Position numbers and translations under genes: made by a program. A model generated the notes under the pieces. It had not been told where the DNA came from. It worked only from the letters and a program-made list of their open reading frames with translations, and searched no databases. Shown here piece by piece: positions 53,908 through 61,813 of a stretch of 64,000 nucleotides of DNA. This DNA is from CAZAQV01 sp964487255. Lineage in GTDB: Bacteria; Myxococcota_A; Polyangia; Polyangiales; CAZAQV01. Every line of letters begins with the position of its first letter. The stretch's first letter is position 1. The DNA is taken from positions 62,001 to 126,000 of the forward strand of contig CAZAQV010000005.1 in the NCBI GenBank assembly GCA_964487255.1, written 5' to 3'.

Positions 53908-56012
53908 TGTTGCGTTGGGTCGATGAGCAGCAGTTCGTCTTCGAGCAAAAGCCAAACCCGTCCGCTTTGGTCGATGTCGACATCGATCGTCTCGCCCGAG
54001 TGTTCCTTAGGAAGCTTCACGTTGTGCCAGTCGCGACCGTCGAAGCGGGCGACGCCGCCTGGGCCCGCCAGCCAGACTTGACCTGCATGAGTGGCGACAC
54101 GCGTCGCTTTGGTCGTCCGCGCAACCTCGGGCAGTTTGAAGTCGAGGTCCCGGTTGTCGTAGGTGCCCGGAGCTCCGGCTGCCATCAGCCACATTCGTTC
54201 GTCCGATGCTCGCACATCGTAGACGCTTTCGCCGGGCACCCCACGGGCCTGACCGAAGACGACGACCTGATCGTCACCGATGCGCACCGCGCCAGAGAAC
54301 GTGGCGAGCCATGCGAAGCCGCCTTGCCCGAGGTCGAGGTCGAACACGTTGTCGGGAGCGGGTTTGCTCACCGCGCCCTCGATGACCTCGATAGCGCGAT
54401 GAAAGGCGACCGGTTCGCGGCCGTCCGCGGGCAGCCAAAGCACGCCTCGGGGTACGTCTGTGCCTTCTTCGGTCAAGACCCGCAGCGCGACCCAAATATC
54501 GCCTTCGGTGCTGAGGCCCAGCCGTGTGATGCTTGCCAGTCGAGTGCCGCTCTCGACCGTGCGAGTGAGCTCGAAGGTCTCGCCTCGAAGTTCATAAATG
54601 TCGAAGGCTGTTTCTCTTTGCGGATTCAGGCCTGCTGCGATGAGCCGGTCACCCCGGCTGGCGAGCGATTGCACCCGGACTCCCTCAGGGGCTCGTAGTG
54701 GCGAGAAAACGCCATTTTCGAATACAAGGATCTCTGCGTTTGCGCCGACCAGCATTGCGCGTTCTCCTTGGTGAGCCAACGAGAGCCGGTAAGGGCTGCC
54801 CGTCTCGGGGACCAGCGACCGCGTTCGGTAGTGCTGGCCCTTCTCGGAGCGCTGGATACGCACGAGGCCTTGATGCGGGGGAGCCAAAAACACCCCGCTC
54901 TGAGCGGTGTGCACCGTGGGCGTGCCGGTTGGTGACGGACGCTCAAGGAGTAAGAAGCGAAGTTCGGGTGCTTCCGGCGGTTCGCTGGGCGCGTCGACGA
55001 AGCGCCGTGGAGTGTCGGTCGATGCGACCGCCAAGTGCTCGGCGTGTGCTCGTTCGACCGCGGCGACTCCAGGGGGAAGCCAGCGTGGTTTCCATGCGAG
55101 CACGCGATCTGGTTTTCCGACAGCAACAGGAACAGCCGCGGCACCTTCCCCTTCGGCCGCGACGTCGATGATGAAGTGCCCACCTGTGGTGACCAACCAA
55201 GCTTGATGTGCAGAGTTCGTGGCGGCCAACCCCAAAACCTCGCCATCAAAGGGCAAGCTCGTGTACGACACCCAAACGCCGTCACGGTAAAGCGCGAGCT
55301 GGGCGCGGTTGCCGGTGGATAGCAGAGCAAGCGCTTCGCCGTTCGTCAGTGGCGCGAGTGACGTGACGAGGACTTCTTCTCCCGGACTCAGCTCGGCGAT
55401 GGCCTGGCCGTGTTCGCGCGCCGTGTCTCCTGAGAGCCGCAGTAGCGAGCGCCCACGGTCACCGACGACCCAAAGGTCTTCTGCTTGGAGATAGAGCGCA
55501 TCGCACGAGTGAAGGTCGAGCTCACCCGCGAGCCACCCCTGTGTAGGGTTGTCTTTGGTGCGTAGGACTCCACGCTCGGTGCACGCAACGAAACCGCCCT
55601 GAGGTGCCTCGGCGAGGTCGACAATCGTAGCTCCCAGGGAGACGCTCTTCACGTCGCGGTACGCAGTGCGAGACCAGAGCACATCGCCCAGCGCGGCCAG
55701 TTCCGTTCCGTTCTGTGACCGAAATACGGCGTGCACGGGCCCGTCCGGGAGCCAGTCGGCCTTTTGTACCGCGCCGCCCGATTTGGAGTAACCAAACAAG
55801 CCGAGGTTTGTGGCGACCCACACGCGCCCGTCCGTCTCCATTACGTCGAGCACGGTCTCGGCGTCGGTCAGGGCAACCACGTCGCGTTCGGTGTCGTGCG
55901 CAACTTGAACGACGGTGGGTACGGTCGGTCCAGTTGCCAGATGGGTCGGGCCGCACGAGGCCAACCCTAGGGCGAGCATATAGACGAGCTTGGGAGACAC
56001 GCGCGGCCTCAC
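53904..56012 (-). CDS. Beta-propeller-type lipoprotein
   Basis: 702 residues from GTG 56012, which overlaps the gshB stop by four bases (GTGA); this start places a lipobox (LGLASC) near residue 20. The rest is a repeated beta-rich pattern with W/V-x-V-A-T/D elements (VWVATNLGLFGYSKSG, LWVVGDRGRSLLRLSG, IWVALRVLTEEG, VWLAGPGGVARFDGRDW), characteristic of ligand-sensor-like propellers (two-component Y_Y_Y or Reg_prop type). No kinase domain is attached. It may sense or bind an extracellular ligand. Its tight coupling with gshB and fdhD is unexplained. Confidence 0.78.
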   Translation of the reverse strand: MRPRVSPKLVYMLALGLASCGPTHLATGPTVPTVVQVAHDTERDVVALTDAETVLDVMETDGRVWVATNLGLFGYSKSGGAVQKADWLPDGPVHAVFRSQNGTELAALGDVLWSRTAYRDVKSVSLGATIVDLAEAPQGGFVACTERGVLRTKDNPTQGWLAGELDLHSCDALYLQAEDLWVVGDRGRSLLRLSGDTAREHGQAIAELSPGEEVLVTSLAPLTNGEALALLSTGNRAQLALYRDGVWVSYTSLPFDGEVLGLAATNSAHQAWLVTTGGHFIIDVAAEGEGAAAVPVAVGKPDRVLAWKPRWLPPGVAAVERAHAEHLAVASTDTPRRFVDAPSEPPEAPELRFLLLERPSPTGTPTVHTAQSGVFLAPPHQGLVRIQRSEKGQHYRTRSLVPETGSPYRLSLAHQGERAMLVGANAEILVFENGVFSPLRAPEGVRVQSLASRGDRLIAAGLNPQRETAFDIYELRGETFELTRTVESGTRLASITRLGLSTEGDIWVALRVLTEEGTDVPRGVLWLPADGREPVAFHRAIEVIEGAVSKPAPDNVFDLDLGQGGFAWLATFSGAVRIGDDQVVVFGQARGVPGESVYDVRASDERMWLMAAGAPGTYDNRDLDFKLPEVARTTKATRVATHAGQVWLAGPGGVARFDGRDWHNVKLPKEHSGETIDVDIDQSGRVWLLLEDELLLIDPTQQ

Positions 56013-56950
56013 GTCCAGGAGCCTCGCTCGACGGCTTCGAGCACCTTGCCCGCGAGGTCCTCGCCGCAAAAGCGTGCGGCTTGCTGGATACCTGTCGGAC
56101 TGGTGACATTGACCTCGGTAAGCTTTCCGCCGATGACGTCAAGTCCGACAAAGCGTAGCCCATCGGCCTTGAGGCGCGCCCGCATGGTCTCGATGATGGC
56201 GCGATCAGAATCGCTCAGCTGCGCTTCGATCACGCGTCCGCCGACGTGGATGTTGCTGCGCAGGTCGCCGCCTTGTGGCACGCGTAAGATCGCGCCCAGC
56301 GCTTCCCCATCCATCAGTAAGATGCGCTTATCGCCCTCGGAGACTTCGGGAATGAACTCTTGCACCATCGCCAGGCGTCGACCGTTGATGGTCACCGTTT
56401 CGACGTGGACGTTGAAGTTCGGGTCGCCGATGTTGAGCGCGAAAATGCCGCCGCCGCCGTGTCCATCCACAGGCTTGATCACGCCTTTGCCACCGACGCG
56501 CTCGATGAACGTACGAATGGCAGTGCGGTTTGAAGAAACCAATGTTTGAGGCATCCATTCTGGAAAGTGACAGGCGTAGAGTTTTTCGTTGGCGTCACGA
56601 AGGCCCTGCGGTCGGTTGACGACTTGCGTGCTCGCGGGCAGGTGCTCAAGCAAGAGTGAAAGCCACAGGTAGTCGTCGTTGAACGGAGGGTCCTTGCGAA
56701 CGAAAATCGCGCCGAACGTTACTCCTGGCAGCTCCGTTGCAGCCTCTAACAGGATCGGTGGGTTGCTTGCGCGGGAGGTCTTTGCGGGCCGAGCGAGTAC
56801 TCGCAACGCGCCGCGGTCGAGCGCGAGGTCGTGATGTTCGGCGAAGTAGATATCGTGACCGCGCTTTTCTGCGGCTTCCATCAATGCGAACGTGGTGTCC
56901 TCGTTGACGATGACCGTGGACACGGGGTCCATGATAAAAAGCACGTTCAT
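56009..56950 (-). CDS. gshB: Glutathione synthetase
   Basis: 313 residues from ATG 56950, the canonical start (MNVLFIMDPV); the frame continues 37 codons upstream but that part overlaps ggt. The ATP-grasp domain is intact: N-terminal MDPVSTV with NEDTTFALM, ATP-binding KPVDGHGGGGIF and metal motifs in NVTSPTGIQ. It joins gamma-Glu-Cys and Gly to give glutathione in the cytoplasm. gshA is not in the window. Its divergent neighbour ggt degrades glutathione. Confidence 0.94.
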   Translation of the reverse strand: MNVLFIMDPVSTVIVNEDTTFALMEAAEKRGHDIYFAEHHDLALDRGALRVLARPAKTSRASNPPILLEAATELPGVTFGAIFVRKDPPFNDDYLWLSLLLEHLPASTQVVNRPQGLRDANEKLYACHFPEWMPQTLVSSNRTAIRTFIERVGGKGVIKPVDGHGGGGIFALNIGDPNFNVHVETVTINGRRLAMVQEFIPEVSEGDKRILLMDGEALGAILRVPQGGDLRSNIHVGGRVIEAQLSDSDRAIIETMRARLKADGLRFVGLDVIGGKLTEVNVTSPTGIQQAARFCGEDLAGKVLEAVERGSWT

Positions 56951-57005
56951 AGCGGCAGACACTAGTGGGTAGCACTCCGCTGGCAGCTGAGGCAAGCTCG
57001 CCGCC

Positions 57006-58757
57006 ATGACCGCTGGGAAGCCTAAGTTTGTTATCGGCGCACTCTTTTTTGCTGCCATCACGTCGAGCGCTTACGCCCAGGAGAGCAAAGATAGCCATGC
57101 CAATGTCAGCGTCTATCGCAACTATGCCGTGGCTGCAGACCACCCGCTCGCGAGCGCTGCGGGTGCCGAGGTGCTCGAACAGGGTGGCAGCGCTGCTGAC
57201 GCTGCGGCGGCGACGATGCTTGCGCTCGGTGTCGTCAATCCTGCCTCCAGTGGGCTCGGCGGGGGCGGCTTCGCGCTCTACTACGACGCCAAAACAAAGG
57301 AGATGACTTTTCTGGACTTCCGCGAGATGGCGCCTGCCGCCGCCAACAAAGAGATGTTCAAGGACCAGAAGGCGGGCGAAGGACCGCTAAGCGTTCCGTC
57401 AATGTACGGTGGGCTCTCGTCGGGCGTGCCTGGAGAGGCGGCTGGCATCGAAGAGATGCTCAATCGGTTCGGCAAGGTCTCGCGAGGGAAAGTTGTCGCG
57501 CCGGCGCTTCGCTACGCGTCGGATGGGTTTGCGGCCAGCGAAAACCTCGCCAAGGCATCGAAGGCGTTTGCGGCTCAGCTCAAAAAGGACCCCGTGATGG
57601 CGGCCTGGTTTGAGAGAGGGAAGGACGAGATCTCCGTCGGGCAAGTGATCAAAAACCCTGCTCACGCACGCACGCTTCGGCTGCTTGCGGCGTCGGGTGC
57701 CCAGGCCTTCTATCGCGGTGCGCTGGCGCGCGAAATCGCGCGGACGAACCGCAAATGGGGCGGCGTGATGACACCCAAAGACCTCGCGAACTACAAGGTT
57801 GCCATTCGCAAGCCATACTCGGGAGAATACGTCGGTCTGCGGTGGGTGAGCTCGCCACCGCCGAGCGCGGGTGGCTATACGATGATGGCGAGCCTGCGTT
57901 TGCTTGAGCGCTGGATTCCGAGTTCGCAGCGTAAGGTTGGTGGTGCGCCGCTCTTGCACGCGTTCGCCGAGTCGTGGAAGGGGCCGTACCTCGACCGCGC
58001 GACCTACCTTGGTGATCCAGACTTCGTCGAGATTCCCTTCGACAAGCTTACGGCCGATGCTCGCGTCACGGAGCGCAGAAATGTGTTCCGAAACGCGCTC
58101 GCGATGGAGCCGCAGATCTTTGATCAGCCCCTCAACCCAGGTGACCAGCGGGTCACACAGCCCGACAACCCAGGCACTTCGCACCTTTGTGTGGTCGATG
58201 GCGACGGCAACGTGGCGAGCGTGACGACGACCGTGAACCTGCCCTTTGGTGCGCGCTACACAGTGGGTGGTGTCGTGATGAACGACGAGATGGACGACTT
58301 TGCATCTGAAGCGGGTGCGCCCAACGCCTTCGGCTTGCCCGGTGGAATTCCGAATCTGCCGGAGCCTGGTAAGCGTCCGATGTCGTCGATGTCGCCGACC
58401 ATCGTGCTCGACGGCCAAGGCCGTCCCGTGTTTTGCGGCGGTGCATCCGGGGGCTCACGCATCATCACCGCAACGCAGCAAGTGGCCTGGAACGTGCTGG
58501 TTCGAGGCGTGCCGCTCGCGGAGGCGATCGCTGCGCCGCGCGTGCATCACCAGGGCTTGCCCAACACGCTGCGCGTCGAGGAGTTCGCGACGCCTGCCCA
58601 AGCCACGCTCGATGCGCTCAAAGCGCGCGGACACAAGATTGAGATGGTGCACAACAACGCCAACGTGCAGGCCATCCACATCACCTACAAAGACGGCAAA
58701 CGCATGCTTCACGCCGCCAGCGACCCGCGCAAAGGCGGCGCGCCCGCGGGGAAGTGA
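57006..58757 (+). CDS. ggt: Gamma-glutamyltransferase
   Basis: 583 residues. Signal peptide ending SSAYAQ, so periplasmic. The autoprocessing and nucleophile Thr391 lies in NPGTSHLCVVDGDGNV; SSGLGGGGF and the oxyanion region PMSSMSPTIVLDGQG are present. It hydrolyses glutathione or transfers its gamma-glutamyl group. Divergent from gshB with 55 bp between starts, so the two share a regulatory region. The last 35 codons lie in a tandemly repeated segment that continues through the assembly gap, so the 3' end is present in several copies. Confidence 0.94.
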   Translation: MTAGKPKFVIGALFFAAITSSAYAQESKDSHANVSVYRNYAVAADHPLASAAGAEVLEQGGSAADAAAATMLALGVVNPASSGLGGGGFALYYDAKTKEMTFLDFREMAPAAANKEMFKDQKAGEGPLSVPSMYGGLSSGVPGEAAGIEEMLNRFGKVSRGKVVAPALRYASDGFAASENLAKASKAFAAQLKKDPVMAAWFERGKDEISVGQVIKNPAHARTLRLLAASGAQAFYRGALAREIARTNRKWGGVMTPKDLANYKVAIRKPYSGEYVGLRWVSSPPPSAGGYTMMASLRLLERWIPSSQRKVGGAPLLHAFAESWKGPYLDRATYLGDPDFVEIPFDKLTADARVTERRNVFRNALAMEPQIFDQPLNPGDQRVTQPDNPGTSHLCVVDGDGNVASVTTTVNLPFGARYTVGGVVMNDEMDDFASEAGAPNAFGLPGGIPNLPEPGKRPMSSMSPTIVLDGQGRPVFCGGASGGSRIITATQQVAWNVLVRGVPLAEAIAAPRVHHQGLPNTLRVEEFATPAQATLDALKARGHKIEMVHNNANVQAIHITYKDGKRMLHAASDPRKGGAPAGK

Positions 58758-59077
58758 GTGTCGAGGGGAGCTGNNNNNNNNNNNNNNNNNNNNNNNNNNN
58801 NNNNNNNNNNNNNNNNNNNNNNNNNNNNNNNNNNNNNNNNNNNNNNNNNNNNNNNNNNNNNNNNNNNNNNNNNCGAAGAGCCAAAAGATGGAGCGACCCG
58901 CGCAAAGGCGGCGCGCCCGCGGGGAAGTGAGTGTCGAGGGGAGCTGGTGCGATGAGCGGTCTTTGAGGGAGGAACCGATTTGCTAAAAGCAAATCGCTGT
59001 TTCGGAACAAAGCCTAGCGAAGAGCCAAAAGATGGAGCGACCCGCGCAAAGGCGGCGCGCCCGCGGGGAAGTAGCCT
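58720..59077. repeat. Tandem 144-bp repeat carrying the ggt 3' end and a hairpin (copies 5+)
   Basis: The segment containing the last ggt codons plus about 20 bp is found at 58720-58773, again in 58893-58945 and in part at 59034-59072. From 58874 to 59018 the period is 144 bp and includes hairpin copy 5, CGATTTGC-5 nt-GCAAATCG at 58976-58996, in inverse orientation to the copies near 53 kb. The last unit is cut off just before the end of the gene at 59078. No gene lies in this 320-bp stretch. Confidence 0.75.
58774..58873. other. Assembly gap (100 N)
   Basis: Exactly 100 undetermined bases, flanked on both sides by the 144-bp repeat. The fixed length shows that the true gap size is unknown; more repeat units are the most likely content. 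Confidence 0.95.
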
Positions 59078-60772
59078 CTACTCTTCGGGCATCTTGGCGG
59101 CACGCACGCCGACGAGCTTCTCGATCGGGAAGCCGTCTGCATCCGTCTCGCCGGTCCGCGCAAACTGCCACTCGCCAACGTGACCATTACTACGGTCGAT
59201 CGAGATCACCGAAGTTCCCTGTTCACCGTATTCGAGAAGCAGCGTCTGCTTCTTGCCGTCGACGACCTCGGATACCTCGAAGTTCTCTTGTAGATCACCG
59301 ACTGCTTTGATCTCGACGTCGGGTTTTACCCGCGCGGCGAGCATCATCGCGAAGTTTTCGTGGACCAGGTACTCGGTCATCTGCTCGTAGCCTTGACCGA
59401 CCGGGTACGCCTCGGAGCGCTGTTCATCGCCTTGTGCGGTCTTGAAGACGAAGAAGCCTTCATTGCCCTCTTGCTCGAAACGCGCATCAAGTACCGTCGT
59501 TGCATCGCCCATCGAGCCATCCTCGTTCACGTCATACACGTCAATCTTGTTGCTGGCCCAATCGGGGGAGGACTCGCTGCTGATCGGTGCACGGAGCAAC
59601 TCGTTGCCTTCTTCATCCGTCACGACCGCCAGGCCTTGCCAGGTGGTGCCGTCCTGTGATGTTGGTGTAAGCTGTAGGGATACGAACGCCATCGAGCCAT
59701 CCGCGTAGGTGATCGGGTATGAGCGGTTGCGGTAGTACTCGCTGTCTTCCCCCAACATCGAAGCATCTTCGGGTGAGAGTCCGAGTCGCTGGAACACGTA
59801 TGTGGAAGGGTCGGATGTCAGCGCGTCCTCTTCAAACTGGTAGGGTGGGTCGACCAGGTTGGTGAGGCCGAGGCTTTCAAGGCTCATCAGCGGCGCTTGC
59901 CCATCGAGCGCGCCATTTTCGGGCGCAACCTCGCTCGGTGTGCTCTCCGGAGCGGCTTCTTCCTGAGCAACCGCCACGTCGTCTGTGGCTTTGCTTGCAC
60001 CACCGCCGATGTTGACGTTGAAGAGAGATAAGCCCGCGACGATCGCAAGACCCGCGGCGACTACTGGAGCACCCATGACTCCGGCGACGGCGGCAGCTGC
60101 GCCAAGCGCAACCGCGCCCAGGATTCTCAGTCCTTTGCCATGCTTCTTTGGGCCACCGAAAGTATTGCCGTCTGCGCCCGCGGCAGGCTCGTTTGCGCGC
60201 GTATTCTCGTCCGCCTTTGAGCCAGCCACGAGCTCAGTTGCCTCGTCTTCGTCTTCGCCCTCGATCGCGTAGATGGCACCGGTTTGTGGGTCGATAATTC
60301 CCGCAGCGCTTCCGTTCATCATGACGGTGCCGTCCGCGAGGATCTCCGCGCCCTTCTCGAAGGTGATTCCGTCTTCGCTCACCGAAGCGACCAGCTTGCC
60401 GTTGACCGTCAGCTTGCCGTCCTCGTCGATGCCGCCGATTTGCTCGCCTAGGGCGCCCAGGACGCTCGTGCCAGCTTCTACAATTGAGGTCTCTTCGACT
60501 TCGCCGGGAGCGATTCCAACTTCCATCGTCGGGCTTGGAGTGCCGCCGCCCTCGTCGAGCCCCGCGAAAGCATGATCACCAACCATGGGCAACGCGGTCG
60601 CCGCGCTGGCCGCCTTGTCAGCGATCGCCAACCCACTCGCGCCGCCAAACGCGGTCAGTGAGGAAACCCCAGCAAGGCCGACCGCGACCGCAACGATCAG
60701 GTAGCCGGTGGAGCTATTGCCTGACTGGTTGCGAAGCAAAGAAGGCGCACGAAGGGAAAGCCGATTCGTCAT
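59078..60772 (-). CDS. Large protein with Flp-pilin-like leader, unknown C-terminal domain
   Basis: 564 residues from ATG 60772. Basic start, then QSG followed by NSSTGYLIVAVAVGLAG: Gly before the cut, Tyr at +6, and a hydrophobic helix that continues SLTAFGGASGLAIADKAAS, closely resembling Flp pilin but with Gly in place of Glu+5. A second hydrophobic Ala/Gly/Val stretch (around 210-250) and a long acidic region follow; the C-terminal 250 residues are soluble and beta-rich with no recognised motif. Near-identical leader to the protein at 61814, which lies on the other side of the lamin-tail gene. Confidence 0.75.
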   Translation of the reverse strand: MTNRLSLRAPSLLRNQSGNSSTGYLIVAVAVGLAGVSSLTAFGGASGLAIADKAASAATALPMVGDHAFAGLDEGGGTPSPTMEVGIAPGEVEETSIVEAGTSVLGALGEQIGGIDEDGKLTVNGKLVASVSEDGITFEKGAEILADGTVMMNGSAAGIIDPQTGAIYAIEGEDEDEATELVAGSKADENTRANEPAAGADGNTFGGPKKHGKGLRILGAVALGAAAAVAGVMGAPVVAAGLAIVAGLSLFNVNIGGGASKATDDVAVAQEEAAPESTPSEVAPENGALDGQAPLMSLESLGLTNLVDPPYQFEEDALTSDPSTYVFQRLGLSPEDASMLGEDSEYYRNRSYPITYADGSMAFVSLQLTPTSQDGTTWQGLAVVTDEEGNELLRAPISSESSPDWASNKIDVYDVNEDGSMGDATTVLDARFEQEGNEGFFVFKTAQGDEQRSEAYPVGQGYEQMTEYLVHENFAMMLAARVKPDVEIKAVGDLQENFEVSEVVDGKKQTLLLEYGEQGTSVISIDRSNGHVGEWQFARTGETDADGFPIEKLVGVRAAKMPEE

Positions 60773-60929
60773 GTTGCACCGTCGATGCAGGATCCGGGCC
60801 ACGCTGGAGCCGCTACGAAATAGGCGATCTTTGAGGCTCAAGCGCTTTAGGTGGGGTCAGCTAACACCGATCCAAAAGCGGGATCCAGCGCGACAGTCCT
60901 CAGTGCAAAAAGCGTACGATCCGCTGTGT

Positions 60930-61772
60930 TTAGGGGCAGTTGTTGGGGGCGGCTGGGCTGAGCAGGGCGCGCACGAAGTCGGCGCTGTTGTCGTTGGTGT
61001 CGCTGCCGGCGGGGCAGCGAGAGAGCCCGCGGTCGTCGCCCAGGTCGCCCGGCGTCGAGGAGCCCTCGCCATAGCCGGCGATGTCGTCTTCGTACGCGAC
61101 GGCGTCGATCAGGGTGCCGCTGCCGTCCTCGATTTGAAGAACGTCGGGGCCGTTTTGTAAGGGTGTGGTGTGTACGAGACGTGGTGTCGAGCTGGGCAGG
61201 TTCGCGAGCACGCTGCTGCCCTGTTGAGCAAGCACCAAGAGCTGGCCTGGCGCGAGCGCGGTCACGCCGGTGCCGTTTGCGAGCTTGGCTGAAGAGAGAG
61301 CCCAGCGATCAAGCTCCGGGTTGTTCGATGCTCCGTTGATGTGCACCAGATCAACCCCGCGAAGGTTGATGGAGCTACCGGAGCGATTAAGGATCTCGAC
61401 GAACTCCTCGAAGTCGTCGCCTGGGCAGTTGACCTCGATTTCGTTGATCACGAGCGCGCCTGGTGCGACCGGGTTGGGTACGGACGCGTCGGGGACACTG
61501 GCGCTCGCATCGGGTGTGCTCAGCTCTGCGTCGGGGGGCGCGGTGCTTGCATCCTCGGTGTTTACCCTCGCGTCAGGCGCGTTCGCATCGGGTCGGGAAC
61601 TCGGAACGGAGGCGTCTGCGCTTGACGAGGCGTCCTGCGTATCGGTTTGTTTTGTGGCGTCGTCCTGCGGCGATGCATCGATAAAGCTGTTGGTGTCGGC
61701 GCCGTCGCGTCGTCCACTCGCACAACCGGTGAACAAAAGCAGGGCGGAGAAAACACACAGCAGGCGCAGCAC
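60930..61772 (-). CDS. Lipoprotein with lamin-tail (LTD) domain
   Basis: 280 residues with lipobox LLFTGC. Residues 20-105 are Asp/Ala/Ser/Pro-rich (repeated P-D-A), then the LTD domain starts GALVINEIEVNCPGDDFEEF and continues EILNRSGSSINL, LAPGQLLVLAQQ and ends RCPAGSDTNDNSADF. Bacterial LTD domains occur on secreted nucleases and surface proteins and probably bind DNA or protein. No nuclease domain is attached. It sits between two pilin-leader proteins on the same strand. Confidence 0.88.
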   Translation of the reverse strand: MLRLLCVFSALLLFTGCASGRRDGADTNSFIDASPQDDATKQTDTQDASSSADASVPSSRPDANAPDARVNTEDASTAPPDAELSTPDASASVPDASVPNPVAPGALVINEIEVNCPGDDFEEFVEILNRSGSSINLRGVDLVHINGASNNPELDRWALSSAKLANGTGVTALAPGQLLVLAQQGSSVLANLPSSTPRLVHTTPLQNGPDVLQIEDGSGTLIDAVAYEDDIAGYGEGSSTPGDLGDDRGLSRCPAGSDTNDNSADFVRALLSPAAPNNCP

Positions 61773-61813
61773 CCGCGGAGCCTACCACGGAGCGCGCTCC
61801 AGCGGGAGGCGCT

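Noticed and set aside
54626..55330. Minus-strand 234-residue frame inside the propeller gene
   Set aside because: Out of frame with the beta-propeller pattern and without a ribosome-binding site.
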